Positions 8,531 to 19,397 of a stretch of DNA of 64,000 nt are shown here, in pieces (position 1 is the stretch's first letter; each line of letters starts with the position of its first letter). A program made the translations under genes and the position numbers. Below the pieces are notes generated by a model, which did no database searches, was not told where the DNA came from, and was given only the letters and a program-made list of their open reading frames with translations. Source of the stretch: Spinacia oleracea (Eukaryota; Streptophyta; Magnoliopsida; Caryophyllales; Amaranthaceae); assembly GCF_020520425.1 (NCBI RefSeq), contig NC_079487.1, positions 107,728,141 through 107,792,140 on the forward strand, given 5' to 3'.

Positions 8531-10381
8531 CAATTTGAGTAGGGTCGCGCGGGACCTTAAAAATCAGCGCTTACCGGGAGGCAACCTGGTTTACTGTTTT
8601 AATTCCTTTTTTTATGACTAACCACCTAATGTGTGCTTAAGTGATGAAATATCTCTCTAGGTACAAGCATTGTTAGGTTTCTTGGCTAGTTTCATTACCA
8701 CATCGTGGCAGTGGCGTCAAAATCTTTTGGTGCTAAGCTCCTTGTTTGTGAGTTGTCTTTCTCCCCTATTCTCATGTTGTTTTTTGCATCCTCTTTGTTC
8801 ACATTGAGGACAATGTGTTGTTTAGCTTGGGGGAGGATATTTGTCATCATCAGTTTGCGCATGTTAGTTGCACTTTAGTCTAGTTTTATTGTTTAATAGG
8901 TGTTGTGCGCTTTGTACCACTCACTAGGGGTGGGAGTTTACGTACAACGAAAAAAATGTATTGCTTTCTTAATATTAATGTTTCATTCTAGTTGCATTTC
9001 ATTTTCATTCGTGCGCCTTTGTGTCCTGCATTCGACTTTCAAACCGTGTTCGGGCTTTATTTGACTCTCTTGAGCTTCTTTTTAACTTAGATATGATTTC
9101 GAAATTCAGTCGGTTGTGCTATACATTGATAACTGCTTAGCATTGTGTGAAACAATTGAATGGTACGCGGTAAGATGTTGGTCTCGCGTCAAGAATAGCT
9201 AGCCAATTACCTTGTAGGTCACCTTACTATGTGTTTGTGTGATTGATGTGACTTGTTATCGTATGATTTTGGCTTGAGATTCATTAGTAGTTTAGTTGCA
9301 ACTCACGCATGCCGCGTATGACAGAGGCCATTCTCTTAGGAAGCCTTCAGACGAATTTAGAAACATTAGTTCCTGCCTTTCATACCCATGTTGTAGCCTT
9401 GTCCTTTTATTCTTTTAACTCCACATAATTGAGCCCTATTAGCCCCGTTGGTTACTTGTCCCGAGTCTAGCTTGGGGGAGCTTCGGTGTTCGTAATGGTT
9501 TCATTGATGTTGATTGATTGGCATACTAAGCCAATAGTTCGTGGTTCGAGGCTATGGTTGGATATGTGGTTTGGAGATGGTGCATATTATTTTTGGCACC
9601 AAAGCTTGTAACAATTATGTACTTTCGATTTCATTATTAAGTTTCATTTTTCATTAAAAAAAAATAGAAAAAAAAATAGAAAAAAAAATAGAAAAAAAAA
9701 GTAGAAAAAAAAAATAGAAAAAAAAAAGAAAAAAAAAGAAGAGAAAAATCAAAGAAAAATAATAAAAAAAAATATGTTTTTCGTTTTTGTATGTAGTTTG
9801 AAAGCAGGGAAAGGGAATGAAGAAAGATCATTGACATTATATTATGTTTTTCCCTTGGTTATAACTTGGTTGATTGTTCAGGTTTCATGGTTTGATGGAG
9901 TTGGATTTTCGGCATTATCACGCCGACGCATATTGTTCAAATTTGCTCCCCTAGTTGGACCTTACTCTCACTTTTTCCCAAATTATACCCTACCCTTTCT
10001 TTTTACCTAGCCCCATTACAAGCTTATTTTAAAGACCTCTTGATCGGCATGTTTGTTTTGTGATTGAATGAAAATCGTTTCTTGCTATTCTTATCTTACC
10101 CCATGTTGCATCATATATTCATATTCTACAAGGTATGCGGCGACAACTAGCTTGATTGAGAATAGTTTGTGGCTAAGATTGGTTGTTTCAATTGTGGATC
10201 ATGATGCTTTGTGGTTCTATTTGTATCCGAGCTAGATTTCTGTCTCAATAACTTTGTTTGATTGTTTGCTCGAGAGTTGAATCGGTCTTGCCATGGTTTA
10301 ATGAAAGTCACGTGCGTCTCATTTCTTTGTCTTTAGTTCAGTGTTGCTTGGGGACAAGCAACAGTCTAGCTTGGGGGAAAT
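8531..10381 (+). other. Noncoding part of internal region 1 with PPT-like repeats
   Basis: About 1.85 kb lies between the gag stop and LTR 2 with no retrotransposon enzyme. The purine motif AGCTTGGGGGAG/A occurs three times, at about 8824, 9470 and 10368. The last directly precedes the LTR and is the likely polypurine tract. ACATTGAGGACAATGTG at about 8800-8816 is a sequence I associate with Athila/Tat gypsy elements. An A-rich (AAAAAAAATAG)n tract lies at 9653-9775. Confidence 0.7.
9653..9775 (+). repeat. A-rich simple repeat (A8TAG)n
   Basis: Runs of eight or more A separated by TAG or G recur about ten times. The matching minus-strand frame of Phe/Tyr codons is an artefact. A shorter version lies in the second internal copy at 14423-14527. 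Confidence 0.9.
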
Positions 10382-12076
10382 TGATGAATCACATTTGTAT
10401 AGGGTATTTTAGGCGCATTTAGGTTGCATTTCTAGGCATTCGTCACGTTTTATTTGCATTTAAGGTCGTTTTTGCATAATTTGTCGCTATTGTACTCTAT
10501 TACGCGTCGTTTGTGTTTTCCTTAATATTTCAGGTGATTCTATGGTCATTTGGTTGCATTCGAGTGTTTAATTAGGGTTGGTTTGAACGATAAAAGAACG
10601 ATATGTTGACTCGAGGATCATTACATGCCTCTTGGGATAAATTTCGAGTCAACAACGAAGCTAAACGCTACTTTTCTAAGCATCAAAACTGACAAGCGTT
10701 CACTCTTTTGATAATATCTCAAGTTCTACTGATCGGAACGAGACGATTTTGATTGGGTTAGAAAGTAGACTGAAAGAGCTTTCCAACGATGGGTCACACG
10801 GCCTTAGAGGACCTCTAGATCAAGAGTTATGGCAAAAACAAGTGTGACGATGCTGCTGCGGCAACGCTACGCCCACCATCTTCACGAGCACAACAGTTCC
10901 CAGCGAGGGATGGCTCGACACCAGCGAGGGATGGCTCGACGCCAGCGAGGGATGGTGCGCGAGATCCCTCGCTGCCTCATTGCTTCGTTGCTTTGCTTTG
11001 CTATACACTTCACCAGGCCAACGAGGGATGGTGCGCGAGATCCCTCGCTGCCTCTGCCTTGCTTATGCTTTTACATGCTTCATCGGGCCAGCGAGGGATG
11101 GCTCGCCAAGATCCCTCGCTGCCATATTTCGCGGCATATTATCCTCTTGTCCGTCCAACTTGTTCGTGCTCGGGTTTTATCGCCACGTCATCGTTCCATC
11201 GACCAATCATTGACGACTTCTTTTTTTATTTTCTTATTTATTTATTTATTTATTTTGTTTTAGAAAAGAGAAACTATAAATACTTAAGGGAATTAATTTA
11301 TTTCCCTCATGCTTTATTTTTCCTTTAGGTTTCAATTCTCCTAGATTTCTAATTCACGTTCTTTTTTCTCTCTTTTCTTTTTCATGAACTATAGTTTTTC
11401 TACAAACTCCATTAATGTAATTCTTTGAGGTATTATTGATTTTCCTTTTTATTTTATTTATTGCTTTTAATTATGTTTTCATTCTTAGATTTGATTTTCA
11501 TTGTTCGTTTCATGATTGAGTAGTTTGCTTTCTAGGATTTGGGAATCCATGTTTATATTATGAATCCTTATTATTATTGTTGATGGTTTGATTATTCATT
11601 GATATTTCTAGTTGATTAGGTTTATATTGTTAATCTTTGCAATCTGATCAATTGTTTGATTAAATCATGCTAATAGAATTTAGAATCGAAAGATCGAATT
11701 TTAGAGGCTTACCTACAACTAGCAATTCTGATTATGTTAGCGATCGTACTGCATATGTTGAATTGAGAGTGTTAAGACCCGGCCGTAGGATTAACTTGTG
11801 CTCTAGATAATTTGAATATTTGAGTTGTTGATGATGTTTTGATTGATTCTGAACTATGAACATGGTGAACCGTTGCCCTAGATCTTTTAGTTTATTTTTC
11901 TATTTATTTTAGTTTAAACATTCAATCCTAAATTTTGTGACATTGTTAGTTTCGCCATACCTTGAAAGCTAGATTTAAATAGCCATCTCTCTGTGGATTC
12001 GACCCTGCTTACCCTACTGCATTGTTAGGAGGTTTCGCTAGGATTTTATTTTTGACGGGTGTACGACAGCCTATCA
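10382..12076 (+). repeat. Gypsy-like array, middle LTR (1695 bp)
   Basis: This LTR shares with LTR 3 the extra 21-bp GAGGGATGG unit, GGCAAAAAC and GATCTTTTAGTTTA (about 11881), and differs from LTR 1 at all three. It therefore descends from a right-hand LTR. That fits a crossover near or beyond its 3' end that joined the right LTR of one copy to the left part of another. Confidence 0.9.
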
Positions 12077-12081
12077 AATTT

Positions 12082-12099
12082 TGGCGCCGTTGCCGGGGA
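12082..12099 (+). other. Primer-binding site, tRNA-Asp type (copy 2)
   Basis: Identical to the site at 7315-7332 and likewise five bases after the LTR end. Confidence 0.85.
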
Positions 12100-12199
12100 G
12101 ACAGTTTTATTTTTCTTTTTAGCTTTTATTTTTGGTGAGACTACATTGTATATATTTTTTCGTTTGTGTATAAAATTTCCCCTTTTTTTATAATATAAA

Positions 12200-13297
12200 A
12201 TGGCATCTATTTGTTTTCCTCAATTTGAGAATGAAGTGTTTTGGAGATATTATTATAGGCTTGGAGATTTTCTTGGTCCAAATCATATTTTTGAACAATG
12301 GGAACTATGTATGGTGATTTATGAGGGATTGAATGAAGATACAAGATTGGTGTTGGATTCCATGAGTAGTTATGTATTTGTGGAGAAGACTCCAGAAGAG
12401 TGTTGGGACTTAATCGAGCAATTAGCTAGAGATACATATGAGTGGGAGATGACAATGTTTGTTGAACCTACTCTGCAAAAAATTTCTTTTCCTATTCCTC
12501 AAACTCACACCCCTCCCCCGTATTATTGTTCTTATTGTCATTGTCATGACCATGATACTTCTCTTTGTCCCTATAACGAGTCATATGTTAGTACTGTCAA
12601 CCCTTTCCTTCGATTTGATATGCAAAATTTCCAACTCGAACCATCTTATTGTGACATGAAAATCCTTTATAATGATGATGATGATGATGATGATGGTGAA
12701 TTTGTTGAGAATGTTAGTTCGTTGGAGGAAGGTTATCATTTGACTTTTGGCACTGATGAGGAAAACTTGGATATAACGGAGACTTTGGAGGATGAGGAAT
12801 CACTAATGGTTGTAGAATCGATGGTTGAGAAACCGTTGGTTGCGAAACTTTTGGTTGACGATTTTAGTGATGAGTTTGTTCACGGGGGTGGAATTATAGG
12901 TAAAAGCATTAATGTTGAGCCTATATCTCCTCTCGCCTATGTCCCGTTCTCGCGGAGGCTTGATCTTTTTCCTACATCCCCCATGTTAAGTCTTTCGCAC
13001 TTTATCAATAGGTCTCCATTCCATGATACATTTGACCTTGCCGACCTTGATGCTCATTCTAAAACGTTTACATTGCCTGAGGAGCAATTAGAGGGAAGTT
13101 GTATATATTCTCCTTTTTCTTTTTCTTTTTCTTCTTCTTCTGATTCTTTTTCTTTTGAGTTTGGTTTTTCTGCTTATTTATCTAATACCCTATTTGAGAG
13201 GATGAATGTGGTTTTACTCAAGCCATATGTAGTGCTCAATGATATGTTTGCAGGGGCATTTGATAAACTACTCAAGGCGTTGGATTCTTCTGATTAA
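12200..13297 (+). CDS. Gag-like protein of the non-autonomous element, copy 2 (365 aa)
   Basis: The protein is the same as that of the frame at 7433-8530: the Gag core, the CCHC knuckle and the eight-Asp run are unchanged. Identity over the whole frame points to a recent duplication of the internal region rather than two independent insertions. Confidence 0.8.
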   Translation: MASICFPQFENEVFWRYYYRLGDFLGPNHIFEQWELCMVIYEGLNEDTRLVLDSMSSYVFVEKTPEECWDLIEQLARDTYEWEMTMFVEPTLQKISFPIPQTHTPPPYYCSYCHCHDHDTSLCPYNESYVSTVNPFLRFDMQNFQLEPSYCDMKILYNDDDDDDDGEFVENVSSLEEGYHLTFGTDEENLDITETLEDEESLMVVESMVEKPLVAKLLVDDFSDEFVHGGGIIGKSINVEPISPLAYVPFSRRLDLFPTSPMLSLSHFINRSPFHDTFDLADLDAHSKTFTLPEEQLEGSCIYSPFSFSFSSSSDSFSFEFGFSAYLSNTLFERMNVVLLKPYVVLNDMFAGAFDKLLKALDSSD

Positions 13298-14579
13298 CAA
13301 TTTGAGTAGGGTCGCGCGGGACCTTAAAAATCAGCGCTTACCGGGAGGCAACCTGGTTTACTGTTTTAATTCCTTTTTTTATGACTAACCACCTAATGTG
13401 TGCTTAAGTGATGAAATATCTCTCTAGGTACAAGCATTGTTAGGTTTCTTGGCTAGTTTCATTACCACATCGTGGCAGTGGCGTCAAAATCTTTTGGTGC
13501 TAAGCTCCTTGTTTGTGAGTTGTCTTTCTCCCCTATTCTCATGTTGTTTTTTGCATCCTCTTTGTTCACATTGAGGACAATGTGTTGTTTAGCTTGGGGG
13601 AGGATATTTGTCATCATCAGTTTGCGCATGTTAGTTGCACTTTAGTCTAGTTTTATTGTTTAATAGGTGTTGTGCGCTTTGTACCACTCACTAGGGGTGG
13701 GAGTTTACGTACAACGAAAAAAATGTATTGCTTTCTTAATATTAATGTTTCATTCTAGTTGCATTTCATTTTCATTCGTGCGCCTTTGTGTCCTGCATTC
13801 GACTTTCAAACCGTGTTCGGGCTTTATTTGACTCTCTTGAGCTTCTTTTTAACTTAGATATGATTTCGAAATTCAGTCGGTTGTGCTATACATTGATAAC
13901 TGCTTAGCATTGTGTGAAACAATTGAATGGTACGCGGTAAGATGTTGGTCTCGCGTCAAGAATAGCTAGCCAATTACCTTGTAGGTCACCTTACTATGTG
14001 TTTGTGTGATTGATGTGACTTGTTATCGTATGATTTTGGCTTGAGATTCATTAGTAGTTTAGTTGCAACTCACGCATGCCGCGTATGACAGAGGCCATTC
14101 TCTTAGGAAGCCTTCAGACGAATTTAGAAACATTAGTTCCTGCCTTTCATACCCATGTTGTAGCCTTGTCCTTTTATTCTTTTAACTCCACATAATTGAG
14201 CCCTATTAGCCCCGTTGGTTACTTGTCCCGAGTCTAGCTTGGGGGAGCTTCGGTGTTCGTAATGGTTTCATTGATGTTGATTGATTGGCATACTAAGCCA
14301 ATAGTTCGTGGTTCGAGGCTATGGTTGGATATGTGGTTTGGAGATGGTGCATATTATTTTTGGCACCAAAGCTTGTAACAGTTATGTACTTTCGATTTCA
14401 TTATTAAGTTTCATTTTTCATTAAAAAAAAATAGAAAAAAAAATAGAAAAAAAAAGTAGAAAAAAAAAATAGAAAAAAAAAAGAAAAAAAAAGAAGAGAA
14501 AAATCAAAGAAAAATAATAATAAAAAATATGTTTTTCGTTTTTGTATAGGGACAAGCAACAGTCTAGCTTGGGGGAAAT
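13298..14579 (+). other. Noncoding part of internal region 2, with a deletion of about 558 bp
   Basis: This matches 8531-10381 except that bases equivalent to 9793-10350 are absent. The junction reads GTTTTTGTAT-A-GGGACAAGC, with a single extra A, at about 14548. The polypurine tract before LTR 3 is kept (about 14567-14579). A shortened A-rich tract lies at 14423-14527. Confidence 0.85.
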
Positions 14580-16274
14580 TGATGAATCACATTTGTATAG
14601 GGTATTTTAGGCGCATTTAGGTTGCATTTCTAGGCATTCGTCACGTTTTATTTGCATTTAAGGTCGTTTTTGCATAATTTGTCGCTATTGTACTCTATTA
14701 CGCGTCGTTTGTGTTTTCCTTAATATTTCAGGTGATTCTATGGTCATTTGGTTGCATTCGAGTGTTTAATTAGGGTTGGTTTGAACGATAAAAGAACGAT
14801 ATGTTGACTCGAGGATCATTACATGCCTCTTGGGATAAATTTCGAGTCAACAACGAAGCTAAACGCTACTTTTCTAAGCATCAAAACTGACAAGCGTTCA
14901 CTCTTTTGATAATATCTCAAGTTCTACTGATCGGAACGAGACGATTTTGATTGGGTTAGAAAGTAGACTGAAAGAGCTTTCCAACGATGGGTCACACGGC
15001 CTTAGAGGACCTCTAGATCAAGAGTTATGGCAAAAACAAGTGTGACGATGCTGCTGCGGCAACGCTACGCCCACCATCTTCACGAGCACAACAGTTCCCA
15101 GCGAGGGATGGCTCGACACCAGCGAGGGATGGCTCGACGCCAGCGAGGGATGGTGCGCGAGATCCCTCGCTGCCTCATTGCTTCGTTGCTTTGCTTTGCT
15201 ATACACTTCACCAGGCCAACGAGGGATGGTGCGCGAGATCCCTCGCTGCCTCTGCCTTGCTTATGCTTTTACATGCTTCATCGGGCCAGCGAGGGATGGC
15301 TCGCCAAGATCCCTCGCTGCCATATTTCGCGGCATATTATCCTCTTGTCCGTCCAACTTGTTCGTGCTCGGGTTTTATCGCCACGTCATCGTTCCATCGA
15401 CCAATCATTGACGACTTCTTTTTTTATTTTCTTATTTATTTATTTATTTATTTTGTTTTAGAAAAGAGAAACTATAAATACTTAAGGGAATTAATTTATT
15501 TCCCTCATGCTTTATTTTTCCTTTAGGTTTCAATTCTCCTAGATTTCTAATTCACGTTCTTTTTTCTCTCTTTTCTTTTTCATGAACTATAGTTTTTCTA
15601 CAAACTCCATTAATGTAATTCTTTGAGGTATTATTGATTTTCCTTTTTATTTTATTTATTGCTTTTAATTATGTTTTCATTCTTAGATTTGATTTTCATT
15701 GTTCGTTTCATGATTGAGTAGTTTGCTTTCTAGGATTTGGGAATCCATGTTTATATTATGAATCCTTATTATTATTGTTGATGGTTTGATTATTCATTGA
15801 TATTTCTAGTTGATTAGGTTTATATTGTTAATCTTTGCAATCTGATCAATTGTTTGATTAAATCATGCTAATAGAATTTAGAATCGAAAGATCGAATTTT
15901 AGAGGCTTACCTACAACTAGCAATTCTGATTATGTTAGCGATCGTACTGCATATGTTGAATTGAGAGTGTTAAGACCCGGCCGTAGGATTAACTTGTGCT
16001 CTAGATAATTTGAATATTTGAGTTGTTGATGATGTTTTGATTGATTCTGAACTATGAACATGGTGAACCGTTGCCCTAGATCTTTTAGTTTATTTTTCTA
16101 TTTATTTTAGTTTAAACATTCAATCCTAAATTTTGTGACATTGTTAGTTTCGCCATACCTTGAAAGCTAGATTTAAATAGCCATCTCTCTGTGGATTCGA
16201 CCCTGCTTACCCTACTGCATTGTTAGGAGGTTTCGCTAGGATTTTATTTTTGACGGGTGTACGACAGCCTATCA
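14580..16274 (+). repeat. Gypsy-like array, LTR 3 (1695 bp)
   Basis: Bounded by TGATGA...CTATCA and followed by the second GATCT (16275-16279), after which Copia-2 RT resumes on the minus strand. It carries the same hairpins and TATA box (15473-15480) as the other two. Confidence 0.92.
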
Positions 16275-16279
16275 GATCT

Positions 16280-16728
16280 ATCTATGTAAATCTTGATGCC
16301 CAATATGTACTGTGCTTCTCCTAGATCCTTCATCGAAAAACATTTCCCAAGCCAAATCTTGACAGAGTTCAACATAGGAATGTCATTTCCGATAAGTAAT
16401 ATGTCGTCGACATATAATACTAGGAAAGCAATTTTTCTCCCACTGACCTTCTTGTATACACAAGATTCGTCTGCGTTCTTGATGAAACCAAAGTCACTGA
16501 CTGCTTCATCAAAACATATATTCCAGCTCCTGGATGCCTCCTTCAATCCGTAGATTGATTTCTTTATCTTGCATACCTTTTTAGCATTCTTTGGATCCTC
16601 AAAACCTTCAGGTTGTGTCATAAACACAGTTTATGTTAAAACGCCGTTTAAGAAAGCGGTTTTGACATCCATTTGCCATATTTCATAATCGTAATATGCA
16701 GCGATTTCTAACATTATCCGAATAGACT
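16280..16728 (-). pseudogene. Copia-2 reverse transcriptase, middle part
   Basis: The minus strand encodes the RT core, including V-L-Y-V-D-D-I-L-L-I-G-N and S-I-Y-G-L-K. It is nearly identical to Copia-1 residues 440-600. A GAA-to-TAA change relative to Copia-1 (about 16632-16634) stops the frame, so the open part begins at 16627. It ends at the GATCT where the gypsy-like array is inserted and resumes at 5635. Confidence 0.9.
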
Positions 16729-18606
16729 TTAGCATTGCAACTGGTGAAAAGGTTTCATCGTAATCCACACCGTGGACTTGCCTGTAACCTTTTGCAACCA
16801 AACTTCAAGTTTCCCATCCTTGTCCTTTTTCAGTTTGAAAACCCATTTGCTTCCAATGGCTTGGTAGCCATCTGGCAAATCGACCAAATCCCATACTTGG
16901 TTTTCAGACATGGAGTCTAATTCAGATTGCATGGCTTCTTGCCATTGCTTGGAGCTAGGGCTCGTCATAGCTTGTTTGTAAGTCGCAGGTTCATCACTTT
17001 CAAGTAATAGAACGTCATAGCTCTCGTTCGTCAAAATACCTAAGTACCTTTCCGGTTGAGATCTATATCTTTGCGATCTACGCGGGGTAACATTTCTAGA
17101 TTGACCATGATTCTCACCAGATACTTCTAAAGATATCTGAGTTTCATCCTGAATGTCATCTTGAGCATTCTCTAGAGTTTGTTGTTCGACTCGAATTTCT
17201 CCGAGGTCTACTTTTCTCCCACTTGTCATTTTGGAAATGTGATTCTTCTCCAAAAAGACACCATCTCGAGCAACAAATACTTTGTTCTCAGATGTATTGT
17301 AGAAGTAATACCCCTTTTTTTCCTTTGGATAGCCTACAAGGATACATTTGTCAGATTTCGGATGAAGTTTGTCTGAAATTAATCGTTTGACGTATACTTC
17401 ACATCCCCAAATCTTAAGAAAAGACACATTTGAAGGCTTTCCAAACCATAACTCATATGGAGTCTTTTCGACAGCTTTAGACGGAGCTCTATTTATAGTG
17501 AGTGCTACTGTATTTAATGCATGTCCCCAAAATTCTATTGGAAGTTCGGCCTGACCCATCATTGACCTGACCATGTCTAGCAAGGTTCTGTTCCTCCGTT
17601 CCGACACACCGTTCCATTGTGGTGTTCCAGGAGGAGTCAATTCTGATAGAATTCCACATTCTTTCAGATGGTCATCAAATTCATAGCTCAGATATTCACC
17701 GCCTCTATCAGACCGCAGTGCCTTAATCTTCTTGCCTAATTGATTCTCTACTTCACTCTGAAATTCCTTGAATTTGTCAAAGGATTCAGACTTATGCTTC
17801 ATTAGATAGACATAACCATATCTACTGAAGTCATCAGTGAAAGTGATAAAGTAGCTGAAACCACCTCTAGCATTTGTACTCATTGGTCCACATACATCTG
17901 TATGGATTAAACCCAATAGTTCAGTTGCTCTTTCTCCAACTTTAGAGAAAGGTTGCTTTGTCATTTTGCCAAGTAAACATGATTCGCATTTACCATAATC
18001 CTCTAAGTCAAATGGTTCTAAAATTCCTTCCTTTTGAAGTCTTTCTAAGCGTTTCAAGTTTATATGGCCTAATCGACAATGCCACAGATAGGTGAGATCT
18101 GAATCATCCTTTTTGGCCTTTTTGGTATTTATGTTATAAACTTGTTTGTCGTGATCTAATAAATAAAGTCCATTGACTAATCTAGCAGATCCATAAAACA
18201 TCTCTTTAAAATAAAACGAACAACTATTGTCTTTTATTAAAAAGGAAAATCCCTTAGCATCTAAGCAAGAAACTGAAATGATGTTTTTAGTAAGACTTGG
18301 AACATGGAAACATTCTTCCAGTTCCAAAACTAGCCCGGAGGGCAACGACAAATAATAAGTTCCTACAGCTAATGCAGCAATCCGTGCTCCATTTCCCACT
18401 CGTAGGTCGACTTCACCCTTGCTTAACTTTCTACTTCTTCTTAGTCCCTGTGGATTGGAACATAAGTGTGAGCCACAACCTGTATCTAATACCCAAGAAG
18501 TTGAATTAGCAAGTATACAGTCTATAACGAAAATACCTGAAGATGGAACGACTGTTCGTTCTTCTGGTCTTCCTTTAGCTTTGGACATTCTCTTTTGTAA
18601 TGGCAT
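16729..18606 (-). pseudogene. Copia-2 pol: protease, integrase, start of RT
   Basis: A 625-codon minus-strand frame starts just before the protease (W-V-L-D-T-G-C-G-S-H-L-C near residue 38). It continues through GAG-pre-integrase (H-C-R-L-G-H-I-N) and the integrase core (H-T-D-V, S-D-R-G-G-E-Y, N-G-V-S-E-R) to the beginning of RT. It ends out of frame because 13 bp present in Copia-1 near 1690-1702 are missing at about 16799-16803. The overlap with gag in another frame (18522-18606) marks a second frameshift near the zinc knuckle. In an intact relative this would all be one polyprotein. Confidence 0.88.
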
Positions 18607-19397
18607 ATTCCATCACAATAAAGATAGCTTGATGTGGACTTGTCCTGCTTTGATTTAGCATTGCCCTTGGACTTTCCACTTTTCTTGAACGGTCTCCCTC
18701 TAGCCTTGAGTAAATCTTTGGCTTCACAGTCCAGCATTATCTCAGCCTTTCTGACAAGGTGAACAAATTCTGCAACTGTTTCTTCTCTTGGTTCACTTAG
18801 GTATAGTTGCTTGAAGCGACCAAACCCACTGTGTAGTGAATTGAGCAAGATAGAGACTGCCATCCTTTCGCTTATTGGTGTTCCTAGTAGACTTAGGCGA
18901 TCAAAGTATGAACGCATAAGATCCACATGGAACCTCAGTGGGACGCCTACCCTCTGTTTAATGCGAAGGAGCTGAACATGTGTTTCTTGGACTTCCATCC
19001 TATAACACCTGTTGGGAGAACTAACCTTTAGACCAGAAATTGATTCAATCAACTCATGGACGTTCAGGTCCCTGTCCTCCGTGCTTCCACGACAGATATC
19101 CCTCAGATTCTTGATGAGCGTAAAAGGTTCATAAGCTACAAACCTTCTAGCCCATTCATCAGGGATATTGTTCAGCATGAGACTCATAACCTTTTTGAGA
19201 TCCGCATCCCAGGCGAAAAATCTTTCAGGGGTCATGTCTCTGGCATAGTAGCTTGGCATGGGATGTAATAGTACATACTCAAGTCCATTGAGTCTGACTA
19301 TTTCAACTAGCTTAGCTTCCCATTCAAGAAAATTTGCTAGGTTCAGCTTGACCATAAGCTCAGAACCCATGATGATGTTTTGATTGTTGTTTGCCAT
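18522..19397 (-). pseudogene. Copia-2 gag, frameshifted from pol
   Basis: The minus-strand frame is open from 19490, but the likely start is the Met at 19397 (M-A-N-N-N-Q-N), after a hydrophobic stretch that looks like leader. It has a copia gag (UBN2-like) layout: W-E-A-K-L-V-E-I-V-R-L-N-G-L-E-Y, a central helix-rich part, a Lys-rich segment, then a degraded zinc knuckle (C-D-G-I-C-H-Y-K-R-E-C-P-K) in which the first Cys spacing is lost. Copia elements normally fuse gag and pol, so the frame change after the knuckle is damage. Confidence 0.82.

Larger units (their letters stand above)
5636..16274 (+). mobile_element. Gag-only gypsy-like retrotransposon as a tandem LTR-INT-LTR-INT-LTR array
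   Basis: Three LTRs (5636-7309, 10382-12076, 14580-16274) alternate with two internal regions. The array is bounded by GATCT at 5631-5635 and 16275-16279. Each LTR starts TGATGAATCAC and ends GCCTATCA. Each internal region begins with a tRNA-Asp primer site and carries one gag-like open frame and no protease, RT, RNase H or integrase. The elements are therefore non-autonomous. The primer site, zinc knuckle and GACAATGTG...AGCTTGGGGGAG sequences suggest Athila/Tat-type gypsy ancestry, and the layout fits the class called TR-GAG. A single outer duplication means one insertion followed by recombination between LTRs. Confidence 0.88.

Noticed and set aside
9637..9837. Phe/Tyr-rich minus-strand frame
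   Set aside because: Encoded by the (A8TAG)n simple repeat.
8824..10380. AGCTTGGGGGAG repeats as a spaced array (CRISPR-like)
   Set aside because: Only three short purine motifs at irregular spacing, in a plant retrotransposon; they are polypurine tracts.
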